The position numbers were made by a program, and so were the translations under genes. Below the pieces are notes generated by a model. The model saw nothing but the letters and a program-made list of their open reading frames with translations. It was not told where the DNA came from and ran no database searches. A stretch of 64,000 bases of DNA from Phoronis australis (Eukaryota; Phoronida; Phoronidae), in the NCBI GenBank assembly GCA_002633005.1, contig NMRA01000547.1:73561-137560 (forward strand), in the 5' to 3' direction. Of the stretch, positions 12,387 through 23,300 are shown one piece after another. Every line of letters begins with the position of its first letter. Within the stretch, counting starts at the first letter, position 1.

Positions 12387-12995
12387 TTAATTTGACTTGG
12401 ACACCTACCGGAGCTAACTGCTTGCTTAGCACAAGATGGGTGAGTACCTGAGCTGTGAATCTGCTAATAAAAATATCTTGATTGATTAGTAAAGCATAAA
12501 CAGTGCTATCAGCTCTATCTACTTTACTCAGGGAATCCCATGCTGTGACCTCCTTTTCGTTTGGCAGAATTTAGCAGACGGAATTAAAATAAATTTGGTG
12601 AGTCTTCGCTGATTTGTTCAAAATATCATGAAATCTATGGCATCGTACAGATAATCATGACTTTAAGGTACATACCCAGCTTTAGATGAGCATGTCGCAT
12701 CAGTGGCCTTGTCGTTTGTCAGATGCAGATCAACTGTGTGCAGTTCTTCAGACTTTTGTTGGCTCCCAAGACCTAAATACTTTATCGTGAACACTTATTA
12801 TTCTATCGTCACCTTTGTAAATTGTGACGTGGTGAACATACGGATCTATACTGAAGTGCATGGCTTGTTGTCTCTGTCGAAGAGTTTGGATAATCTAAGA
12901 AATACTCATCAATCCCATCAGGAATGTCGCCACAGTATATTCTTCTCCGACATATTGCTTGTATGTCGGGTATCACGACTTAGCAAGGGGCATGT
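12387..12995 (+). repeat. Interspersed repeat, copy 2 of 2
   Basis: This is the direct-orientation relative of 3587-4330, with shared blocks ATTAATTTGACTTGG, CCTACCGGAGCTAACTG, AAGGTACATACCCAGCTTTA and GGGTATCACG. The 120-residue ORF across it is not conserved in the other copy and is treated as chance. Confidence 0.55.
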
Positions 12996-13562
12996 ATGTA
13001 CACTCCTTAGTTGCATTCTCCAATATTACATTGATCACATGCGGGAGCTAGCATTCCAGGGCTAGAGTATTATGAAACTTATTCAAAAGGTGGTATTGTG
13101 GTGCCTTTGTCAGGCAAATACACCTATGAGTTTGTGTCAGCGGCTGTGAATGGTAACAACGTCATGACAACTAACTGTTTCTGTTCCGAAATGTTTGAAT
13201 AGAGGTGAAAATAAGTTCCTTGGCATTGCAGCATGTTCATGAAGGCAGGTTATTCATTCACTATCAATTATTGTGCAACAATCAAGAGAATTGGGTGGAG
13301 AAAACCCAAGGGTTGACAACACTCCCAGACAGCCGTAGCATACCCGCAAAAATCACCTTCGTCTACGACTCCGTCCTTGCTTTTTGAGTTTTTGTTTGAA
13401 TTAATTTGATTCACGGACTGGTTGAAAAGATAATTGAATGGCAGTGAGATACACAGACTACACAATTCCTTGGTGTGATGCATTGGTTATCTTCTTAGGA
13501 ATGTTGACTGAAATACTTTCCTGTATTGCACTGATTTGGGAAAGATATTAGGCTTATTTACT

Positions 13563-14490
13563 CAGTGGTGGATCTAGGATATCACAAGGGGGGCCCCAAG
13601 ATCTTGTCCAGCTGTAAGCATTTGCGCAAACCACGATTGTAGATGCGCATAGCACTGAATGGGGGGAGGTCGGGAGGGGGGTTTGCCCCCCCCTCCCGCC
13701 CAGGAAATTTTTCTGTTTTTTCCTCTAAAAATCAAGCATTTTCCTTGATTTTTGATGTATTATCCAAGAAAAAAAGGAAAAAAAACAGGAAAAATTGCGA
13801 CTTTCACAGGCTCGAACTCAGGACCTGGCTGATAGGACGCGCGTGCTTTGCCACTATACCACCACAATTTCACTAATAAGTCTAGACTATACTAAGAGAC
13901 CTACTTGTTTATGGTCCACATCGTTTGCGCGCGAAACCTACTTCTTTTTGTTATGCTTATTACACGTTTTATATTTTGTGCAATCGGTTCTTAACAAATT
14001 TGTTGTATTTAAAATAGTCTTCAAATGCCCAAAAGACTAAATCCGTTTTTCGTGTTGGCAATAATGACGGGATTGCTTTGGAAATCGTCTTAAGTTAAGG
14101 TTTGACAAAGTTTCTGAGTGATTCACTAAGGCTTCGATTAAAATTCACATCTTACCAGCAGCTTCTGTTTTTTCATCGTCACTCAGGTTCCATTTTCTTT
14201 AAAAAATGAAGTAAATTTTCTCCATTGCACAGTGGAGCAGACAACGGAAACGGAGTCGTAGTGCGCAGCGCCACTGCCGGTCGCCTGGGATATCGCGGGA
14301 GAGCTTATACTTAGCCATAGTTCTGTTACGAATGTGCCGTGTTCCGAATTTGACACTTGAAATTGGATCTGAGCCCCCCCCCAAACACTAAAACTGCACA
14401 CATTTAAATCGTTTTTTCATCGGTATAATTTTAATTACCGGGGCAAATTAATAAACTTAACGTTTCCCCCTAAATCCGCCTATGTTACTG
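13563..14490 (-). mobile_element. hAT-like element with tRNA-like insert
   Basis: The left end CAGTGGTGGATCTAGGATAT and the reverse-complemented right end (GGCGGATTTAGGGGG) are hAT-type termini. The interior aligns in inverted orientation with the element at 60007-61006, including the tRNA-like segment at about 13803-13865 (minus strand), AAATCCGTTTTTCG, and the block around 14220-14300. Any transposase ORF is broken. The two copies clearly belong to one family of about 0.9-1 kb. Confidence 0.65.
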
Positions 14491-14599
14491 GTGTACAAAA
14501 TAGGAGGAGCTGAACCTGGATTTACAAGATAAAGTTTTTTTCTTTGCTGTTTCATGTAGCCTAGGGTTAAGTAACCATGATTTAGGAGGGTGCATGTTT

Positions 14600-15350
14600 G
14601 CAACCCTTGAGCATTTTTAAAATATGCACATTAAGGTTGCCATAATGCAAAATTCTAATTTTGCTTATAGTTTCCTTACCAAGCACTGCTTTTTCGAATT
14701 TAAGGTCTCAAACTGCTGTGCACTCACTACACAAACTATTTTCTTACTTCATCCTCAAAAAAGAGATTCTGCAAATTTACCATACTACAACTTGCAAACA
14801 GATTTCCATTAAATTCACTGACAACAGAAACATGGGTGCAAATATTAATAACTATCCCCTGGTGTATGATGCAGTTATAAACAGAAGTACAATTTTGAAT
14901 ATGGCAATTGTAATTAATGTGAATAATCAAGAATGCAAATTCACGATGGCCATGAAAACGACTTGTAATATGAAAATAATCTACATGTAATGCCTGTAAG
15001 GAAATTATGAGCAGAAACAATATTTCGAATACTTGCCCTATATGTGTTTAAATCATGCAAATTTATCATGCAACAACTAGCAAACTGATTTATTAAATTA
15101 ATTGACCACAGAAACATGGGTTAAGACGGTTAAAGTAGTTTACCTGGAGCACCAGGTACTTCAGCTATAAACAAAAGTAGAATTTTGAATAATGGCAGCC
15201 TTAATTTGCATATATTATGCAAATTAACAATGTATCCACCAGCAAATGAGCTCCATTAAATTCACTGACAATTGAAGTATAGGTGAAAAAGGAACCTGTC
15301 TACAGTGCTTGTAAGGCAAAAATAATTTCAAACTGATTTCGTTAAACTAA
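14600..15350. repeat. Degenerate satellite of about 150-190-bp units
   Basis: Units share AAATTMACCATACTAC/GCAACWAGCAAAC, TTAAATTCACTGACMAYAGA, AACATGGGT, a stretch ending in CTGG...TATAAAC, and AGAATTTTGAATAATGGC with AT-rich TATGCAAATT between them. Units begin near 14750, 15060 and 15230. The array resumes at 15930-16145 after an inserted MITE. Confidence 0.6.
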
Positions 15351-15354
15351 CTCA

Positions 15355-15870
15355 TGATGGCGTTCTCCCGTTCAGTAACTACCAGACATAGGGGGTTGTG
15401 AGCCTGTGATATCATCTACCTCCTTTGTTAATTGCCAAGCACAGTCTTGTCTGGTATGACAACAAGCAGGTCAATTATCTACCAGGCTTATTACAGACCG
15501 CATATGAACATAGTCAAACCCAGAGCGTTTGGAAAGAATAGATTGTCGTGACTTTGGTTGTAGTTGGGCGATTTTGGCGATTCAAAAAAAAAACATGATC
15601 AGCATTTGACGAGGAATTCAGAAATGCTACTGGTTTATGTTTAAAAATGTTATAACTTAACTTTTGTTTTTAATAGCACTGCCCAGTCAGGCTAGATATG
15701 ATCTTGTTGGACATGAGCACAATTATCGAACAAAAGCGAGCTGGCACTCCAACCCTAAATGCCAGAATGGAATTAATCAGTCGTGTAAGATATTTGATAA
15801 AGGGGTCATCTTCTCAACTTGTTGGGCTATAGAATCGAACAAGTTGGGATCAACAGGAAAACACCATAAT
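15355..15870 (+). mobile_element. MITE of about 515 bp, copy 1 of 3
   Basis: The ends are CATGATGGCGTTCTCCC and, reverse-complemented, CATTATGGTGTTTTCCT, a terminal inverted repeat of about 17 bp with differences. The body (GTTAATTGCCAAGCACAGTC, TATGACAACAAGCAGG, CAGAATGGAATTAATCAGTC) aligns in direct orientation with 33222-33735 and 34453-34965. It sits inside the satellite at 14600-16145, which continues on both sides. The class is not identified. Confidence 0.6.
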
Positions 15871-15929
15871 GTGACCATAATAACATCGGTCCAAATATCA
15901 TAATAGTTCACCTGTGGTGCTTGGTACCG

Positions 15930-16145
15930 TTGCTATTAGAACAAGTAAAATTTTGAATAATGGCCTTACTTTGCATAAATTATGCAAATTGATGATGTAT
16001 CCACCAAAAAGATTTCACTTTTAAATTTGTTGACCATGGAAACATGGGTGAAAGCATCAAAATAATCTACCTGCAGAGCTTGGTAAGGAAATTATAAGCA
16101 AAAACAGAATTTTGCATAACGATGGCCTTAATATGCATAATTAAA
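15930..16145. repeat. Satellite continuation after the MITE
   Basis: The units of 14600-15350 resume: AGAACAAGTAAAATTTTGAA, TTGCATAAATTATGCAAATT, GGAAACATGGGTGAAAG and TTATAAGCAAAAACAGAATT. This shows that the MITE at 15355-15870 inserted into an existing array. Confidence 0.55.
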
Positions 16146-16358
16146 AAATGCTCAACGGTTGTGAACAGTCACCCCCCCAAATCATGATTAACTATGCCAA
16201 GCTACAGCAAAGAAAAAATGTTATCCAGCTAATCCAGGTTAAGCAAAAAACAGCATTTGGCTCCCGGACTATGAATGCATATTGTGTTTCAGCAGACAAG
16301 TGTCAAATATTTGATATCAAAATGAGTGTCAAATATTCTTGTTCCTCATGAATAATTG

Positions 16359-16380
16359 GTATATATATATATCTATATAT
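16359..16380. repeat. (TA)n microsatellite
   Basis: A TA dinucleotide run with one C interruption. Confidence 0.9.
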
Positions 16381-16744
16381 CCCCAGGAGACAGTGTTTCA
16401 GATACCAATATCTTACTGGTGTCTGCATTTGAAACAGTTGAATATATATTGCAATTTCCTATTCTTATAAATTGAATGATTTATTGCGCTAAGTTAATAA
16501 ACATCCATATAAACTGGTCACATTTACTAAAAGCATGAGATACAGGGTTTGCTAGAGCAGTTTCACTTTCAAACAATAACAGCCTTGAAACATATTTCTG
16601 ACATAAGGTGACCCACTACCATCAACAGTTGCCCTCTAATGATTTGGACACTAGTTTTAGACTGCTACTATTCCCACGATTTTTAGCCCAGTAAAGATGG
16701 TTAACACTTTTCAACATGTCAACAGTAAACAAGACAAGAGCAAC

Positions 16745-17735
16745 GAAGAGCACTAAAATGTGTCCATGAATGCACCGCAAATGGTGTGCTTCTTGGAGTG
16801 TTTATTTCTATCACAAAAATGGGCACTACATGGCGCAAAATACGTTGAGTCCATCCGAAAACGGGACCATGCCATCGTTTCTTAATAGAAAGCTATTTGT
16901 TAAATTTCATAAAAGTCGCGAAAAAACAAATTCGAAAACGGTAAAAATGGCGCAAAATACCTCGAATTCAACCAAAAACCGGAGGATAGCGTCACCTCAC
17001 TACTAGATGACTACCAAATTTTATGAAAATCTGTTGAGGACCTTTGAAGATACAAAGGTTAATGCGAAAAACTTAGATTGCCACTAGGGGGCACACCAGT
17101 AGTCCGAATTGTCCAAAAGTCATCATACTCGGTGTTTTCAACTTCATATAAATACACCAGCAATATTCAATGAAAGATCTTGTAGAGCGTTTAGGAGATA
17201 TAGCCATGGGCGCAAAAATTAACAAAACTGTCACTAGGGGGCGCCACAGTAGTCAAAGTTGTCGGAAAATCATCGTCAGTTGCCTTTTTCACGGTAAGAA
17301 CATATGCCAATTTTCAAAATCATCCCTAGAGCAGTTTGACTGATAGAAGGGCGGAAGCCAAAAAACAGACTCGAAAACAGTAAAAACGGCCACCAGGTGG
17401 GGCAAAACATCTTGAATTCCTCTGAAAACAGGAGGATAGTGTCATCTCCGTACTGTATGCCTCACTAACAAATTTCATGAAAATCCGTTGAGGACTTCCA
17501 AAGATACAGTGGTAAGCGTAAAAAAATAAAATTGCCACTAGGGGGCACACCTGTAGTCAAAGAGGTCCGAAATTTGTCGTCATCAGTCATCAGCTTTACA
17601 GAAACCCATCTCCAAATCTCATCAAGATCCTGTGAGGGGTTTAGGAGATATAGCTGCGGACACCAAATGACGGACGCCCAGACAGAGATGACGGCAATAT
17701 GCGACCATATATAAATGTTTGGGTGCGTAATAAAA
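16745..17735 (+). mobile_element. Pearl/Helentron-like dispersed tandem element A
   Basis: The head (GTCCATGAATGCACCGCAAA...GTGTGCTTCT...GTTTATT) is shared with copies starting at 20800, 44615 and 46215. The interior is made of about 150-bp monomers with CAAATTTCATGAAAATCCGTT, GARGATACAAAGG and TTGCCACTAGGGGGCACAC. The tail is GACAGAGATGACGGCAATATG followed by an imperfect hairpin (CCATATATAAATGTTTGG) and GCGTAATAAAA. A variable number of tandem monomers between fixed ends and a 3' hairpin resembles bivalve pearl repeats and Helentron-associated elements. That class assignment is inference. CTCF-core-like 14-mers occur at 17081-17094 and 17535-17548. Confidence 0.6.
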
Positions 17736-17864
17736 AATCCTTGTTCAAATTTTAAAGCCGTTGTAGTCATGTAGGGTTACTAACCTATAGTAGTTGTAAT
17801 TAGGCTTTGTGATTCTGGCTACTAAATTGTTTCTAATCCCTTTTCATTAGCCGCTGTCGGATCA

Positions 17865-18371
17865 AAAGGCCCTTTCATATTGACTTAACTCCGGTCTGAG
17901 CGTAACGTCGACATAAACAGCGCAGTTAACTGGACCGTTCATACTGGCTTCGGTAGTTAATGAACATCTAAGTAAGTGGTTGGTGCCGTTGTCGTCATAG
18001 AAGTTATCGCAAGGGAGCGTTGCACGCTAAGATTTTTTTCAATGTTTCAATTTGAAACATTTACATGCGCCAAGTGACATTTAACTTATTTTTAAATCAA
18101 TTGGTTATTATTAGAGCAAAATATAAGCAGCTATTAGTGACGACACTACCTTGTAACTGTTGACGATAACAGTGGCACCTGGCGATAACTTCGATTGGAC
18201 CGAAGTTAAGCGTTCATACTGCACCACAGCGTCGACACTGCGATATTAAATCCACTTGTTCACTGCGATGTTAACTGGAGTTGTTAACTGCGATCCAGGA
18301 CCGGAGTTAAGTGTTCATACTGACCGCAACTCCCCAAACCATCGACGCGTCGTTAGTATGAAAGGCCCTAA
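17865..18371. mobile_element. MITE of about 505 bp
   Basis: The left end AAAAGGCCCTTTCATATTGA and the right end AGTATGAAAGGCCCTAAAG form a terminal inverted repeat around AGGCCTTTCATA. Sub-terminal segments repeat GGAGTTAAGTGTTCATACTG and AACTGCGAT in both orientations, giving a partly foldback interior. There is no ORF. A target duplication is not evident. Confidence 0.65.
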
Positions 18372-20214
18372 AGAAGTTGTGACTGCTTGTACGAATTCTC
18401 ATGAATATCAGTCGCTAATCAATGAGTGATTTGCATTTGCTTCTAGGGTTTGTATAAAACTAGCAAAGAAAGAAAACTAGGTCTTAGCATTAAATCTACT
18501 TGTTCAACATGCATGCGTTTGACCCAGGGTGGGGCCATATGACGTCCTACGGTAACCCTCAGCTGGTTTGTATCTGGAAATAAGAAACCAAGACATAAAA
18601 AGGGATTGTTTTTGAGGACCAAATGCAATTTACAAAAACTAAGTCAGATTCAACAAGAAAAGGAAGGGTTACCGTTCCAAGTTCCATACCAACCTGATAC
18701 TACCTTGGCGCCGAGGAAAAGGACGTCATATTTAGACAACTTTTGTGAAAAAAGATGGGTACATACATGCAAGATGAAAACTCATGAAACAGGGCTTCAT
18801 TTCAGAGCATTTTTCATAGGAACTTATGTAAAATTTGCGGAAAGGGAGAAATTATGACCCCTTGTTCACACACCGTATGGTTTGTTGTGAATTGAAAGAG
18901 ATAAAAAATAAAGAGTTGCTGCCAAAGGCCATCAAAAATGTTTGGACTTGCAACAAAAACTAAATACTATCCTTAGCTGTTACGAGTGACTATGATTTGC
19001 AGAGCTAATCTCCGTTTTTATCTCACGTGCGTTGAACTTGTCGAGGGAATTACGGCCATGAAATAAAGTTTTCTGTATTTACCTCCCATACTACTTCAAC
19101 AGCGACCTCTGACATGGAAAGTTCAAAAGGTAGGTCAATGTTGACTCCAGTCTTCAAACTTTCCAAATATAGTTTAAAGTAATACAGTTGCAACAATGTA
19201 ACTACCGGTAATACTCAACATGCAACCAGGCCCTAAACTGGAACAAAACTGTTAATTATAAGACACTTATGTCTCAGTTTTCAATTGCTGAATACTATAT
19301 CGTCTGCAACTCAGGTGCCTAGGAAATTAAAATATCAAATGTTGTTTTTTAACTATTTCCAGGAGATGTCACAAGTTTAGTGCTCAGTTGCCGTTGTTTT
19401 CATCTTTGCTGCCTCTTTTCAAGAAATAAATCGTTGCTTTTAAAACTGTTTCTTTTACAAGAGAAAACTTGCAACCTAACGCGCAAGTACATACATGTAG
19501 GATGTGATCCGCCATGTGAACAGTCTGAGTGAAGTATTTGAAAAATCTGCCGAAAAAATTTAAGAAACTTAGGAATTCGAAGCGCACGGGATAAATACAA
19601 AACCTACCTCGATTGGCGTACATGAAGTAATATCCCACTCGACCTTATTTCGCGGAAAAATGTCTCGTGGGATATTACTTCATGTATGCCACTCTCGGTA
19701 CGTTTTGTGTATGTATGTCTCAACAAGCGCACAACCTGTCATACACTAGTTTCTGGAGAATCTACTACCGTATACACTAGTTTCTAAAATTACTCCATTC
19801 AAACATGTACAAGAAAATGAAAACTGGTAGTTTCATCCAGAACACCTTGGGTATCTTTGTAGCTACAAATTTCCCTTCAGTTGGTGGTGGACATTATCAA
19901 GGGAGGGTAAGTTGCTCCAAAGGAAGTCATAATGTGGACACGAAACAGCAGACGATGCTGAAGCAACTACCAGCTACATGCTAATACAGTTACATACGTA
20001 CAGACGTCTTAATCCCACATCAGTTGCAAGTTGTCAGTTGTGCAAGGTGAATTTTCGGCTGACTGGTGAACAAATGCTCTAGGGTAACTCATAGTATGGC
20101 ATATCAATTCCATTATATAACACAACACTAGTTAACTCATGTGTTCAGATACGTCCTAAAATAAATAATAACTATGCCCTGGGTAATGAGCTGTGTAACC
20201 TTCTCAGTGTTCAA
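18372..20214. other. Region immediately 3' of the DOCK stop codon
   Basis: The 3' untranslated region of the DOCK gene should start at 20214 and run leftward, but no clear AATAAA was found on the minus strand within the first several hundred bases. The transcript end is therefore not placed. The stretch holds the hairpin at 19615-19690 and otherwise nothing recognised. Confidence 0.4.
19615..19690. repeat. Near-perfect 24-bp inverted repeat (hairpin)
   Basis: The arm 19615-19638 (GGCGTACATGAAGTAATATC...) pairs with 19667-19690 at 23 of 24 positions, around a 28-nt loop. Pairing continues weakly outside the arms. The length and symmetry would allow a foldback RNA in either direction, or the remains of a tiny palindromic element. 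It lies about 525 bp downstream of the DOCK stop codon on the transcribed side, so it could fall within the 3' untranslated region. Confidence 0.75.
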
Positions 20215-20331
20215 TCACATGTGAGTACTGGATGAGTTGGAGCTGACATTTCCACTGATGGCATTGAACACCAGGAGAGATGTACGCTGGCCTTCCAAGT
20301 TTAATGCAGTCTTGTCTTCGTCCGATAGTAA
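20215..20331 (-). CDS. DOCK-D terminal coding exon 13
   Basis: This exon follows acceptor AAAATTTCAG and reads [20 protein letters not shown], then VFNAISGN and the serine-rich end SSNSSSTHM before TGA. Vertebrate DOCK9 has the same FNAISG motif near its end. The final STHM fits a class I PDZ ligand (S/T-x-hydrophobic). 38 codons plus stop, phase 0 entry. Confidence 0.92.
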   Translation of the reverse strand, partial: LLSDEDKTALNLEGQRTSLLVFNAISGNVSSNSSSTHM

Positions 20332-23300
20332 CTGAAATTTTAGCAAACAAAAGACAGCATGAAACTAAAATATTCAATTCAAAAAGCTTAAATAACTGAT
20401 TAAAAAAACTGAGACAAGAAAACCATGTATCTGACTGGATCTAACTGCACCCTTCTTTGATATAAGCTGGTACAATTTATGCTTAGACTGGCAGACAATC
20501 CAGCATTGACAGGGAAAACAGAACAATAGAAGTTCTGCCTTTGCTTTTAGCCTCATGAGGAACAGTGATCATGGCACGTGGATGTGGGGTTACAGTTACT
20601 ACAGTAACAGAGGTGGCTCAATCAGGATCGTCGGACACTAAATGATATTGTTTCTAGCATTTCTTCAACATATATATTTCAGACTGGACTGGGAGTTGAG
20701 TGAGATCTATGGTCCCATTTTTATCCCAAATCAAAATTAGCTGAAGCATCAATTTCTTGCAAGGTTAGCTTATAATTTTAAACAAGAGCAATGTTAAGAG
20801 GTGAAATGTGTCCATGACTGCATAGCAAATAGTAAGCTTCTAGGGGCAATAATTATTATCATAAAAATGGGCAGTAGATGGTGCAGAATACTCCGAACCT
20901 GTCTGAAAATGGCAAGGTGTCTTCTCTTCAATAGAAAACTACTAGCCACATTTCATGAAAATCCACTGAGGAGCTCAAAAACTCGCATTCAACTAGGAGG
21001 CAGAGCAGCAGTCGTATTTATCCTTCTGTGGTCAAATTAATAGAATATACTAGCCAAAGATCCTTTGAGGCATTTAGGAGACACAGTAGCAGATGCACAA
21101 AATGTCATTAGGCGGCACCATAGTGGAGTTCCGAGCAGTTGGCAAATACAGAGGCATACGGAAAAAAAATAAAAACAGCCACTTGGTTGTGCGGAATCCA
21201 TCCCAAAATGGAAAGGGGCTGCTATTTTCATATTAGAAACCTATTTCATGAAGTAACGACAATCAACACTGAAAATACAGAGGTAAATGTAAAACTATAA
21301 TTGCCACTAGGAGGCACAGTCAGACCTTTTGAAAAGTCATGGTCAGTCGGTCTTCGTCACATTCATTGAAAAACACTAGCCAAATTTCACAAAGACCTCA
21401 AAGATTAAAGACATACATGAAAAAAACAGTAGGGGGCACCACAGCAGTTGCGACCATTAGAAAATCAATGTTGGGCAAATAAAGAGGCGGATGCAAAAAC
21501 AGACAAAGAATGGTAAAATCTGACACTAGTTGGCACAGAAAACATCAAGTACGACTGAAAATTGAAAGGCCTAGTCGGTTCCTTAATAAAAACCAATTTG
21601 CCAAGCTTCATGAAAATCTATAAATGAACTCTGAAACTGCAGAGGCCCACTAAAGGGTACAACAGTAGTTTGATCAATACAGAACTCCTTATCATTCGTC
21701 ATCAGTACAAATGCACACATCTGCCAAATTTCACAAAGCTCCTACAAACGGTTAAGGAGATACTGCTGTGGATGCAAAAATAATTGCCACTGGAGAATGC
21801 CACAGCAGTCTCACCCATCTAAAAGTCAACATCACGTGTGGTCATCAGGAAAACATCTGAAAAAAAATGTTCACAGTGTTTTTTTTTGGGCAATAAGAGA
21901 GGCAAATGCCAGAAAACAGAAAACAGACTCAAAAATAGCAAAATTGGCCAACAGGTTTTGCAAAATACATTTAATTCCTCCGAAAATAGAATGGCGTCAG
22001 TGCCTCTTAAGTAGAAACCTTTTTGCCAAATTTCATGAAAATCCATCAGGAAACTCAGAAGACAAACAAAAAACTATAATTGCTACTAGCTAGCAAAGTG
22101 GTAGATGGTTCAATTAGAAACTTAAAAACTACCATCAACAGTAACACCTGTAAGTTTGGTTCCTACAGTATGTTAAGAGCATCTCTCTGAGCCCACTAGT
22201 GCTATAAATTGCCAAATGTAACAAACTGTTAGGCATATTGGCTTGCTTTTGTCTATGTCACTGCGAGAATCGCCTTTAATTCGAACAGCTGCGAATAACA
22301 CCCACATGCAATGTTGTTCTATTTGAACCCTATTCAATACAACCTTTTGTTGTTTGTGCTGGTAGGAAAAGGCAGCTTCACTAATCATTTGAGGCTTACA
22401 TATGTGTGGTTGAACTCTCGTTTTCTCATTTTACAATTTGGCTAGGACAATCTAGTTAGCCCAATACATCAACAAAATTCCGCTTTAAATTATCTGTCAT
22501 AAGCTTCATGGAAACACATGTCAAATCCCATTAAGATCCTGCAAGAAGTATAGGAGATAAAGAAGTGGATGTTGGAAGCCCAGGTAGACATGACAGCATT
22601 ATGCACCCATGATCATGTCTATGTCAGTGCATAAAATACCACCAATGAATTAAAAAGTTTCAGTTGTATTTCATAGATCCATAAATATAGAAACCTGAAA
22701 ACAGAGAACCTGCACTAACCTATTCCTACCTTTCTGGTGATTATAGTTCAGTTGCAAGGTTTTTTCAAATCAATAAAAATGTTTTAGGTGATTCCTGAAC
22801 TGAAGGTAATAAGAGACACACGGACCACAATGACAGGGCACATTCCACAGGTAATTTACATGCGATCCCCTTGTGACATTTACGAGATTCGACTGAAGAA
22901 ATAACAAACTACCAGTTCTTTCCAAGTCCAAAAATCACACTTGGCTTGACTACGGAATAATTTGAGATCAATTTCATCATGGCAAAAAGCCTAAAATCTA
23001 ACTTTGGTTATTAACAGAAAGCATGGGTTTAATGCCGCAATAAAAGCAGGCTTCATTATAAATTCAAGTTTAAGAGAACTCATGAAGCCTCAGACAAAGA
23101 ACAAAAGGTGCAAATTTTAAAGCATATCCTGTGACATGCCACAATGCATCAAAGTTTATGTTTGCAGCACTAACAAGGGATTTTTTTCAATATCTGGTGA
23201 TGTGTGTATTAATACACCAAGATAATCAGTTCTGTCAGTTTTGAATTGCACCAGTAGGCAGTTGAATAATTATTTACAAAATGTGAGTTTGTATAGGATA

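Noticed and set aside
12703-13065. 120-residue ORF
   Set aside because: It lies in a duplicated repeat and is broken in the other copy at 3587-4330; no family resemblance.
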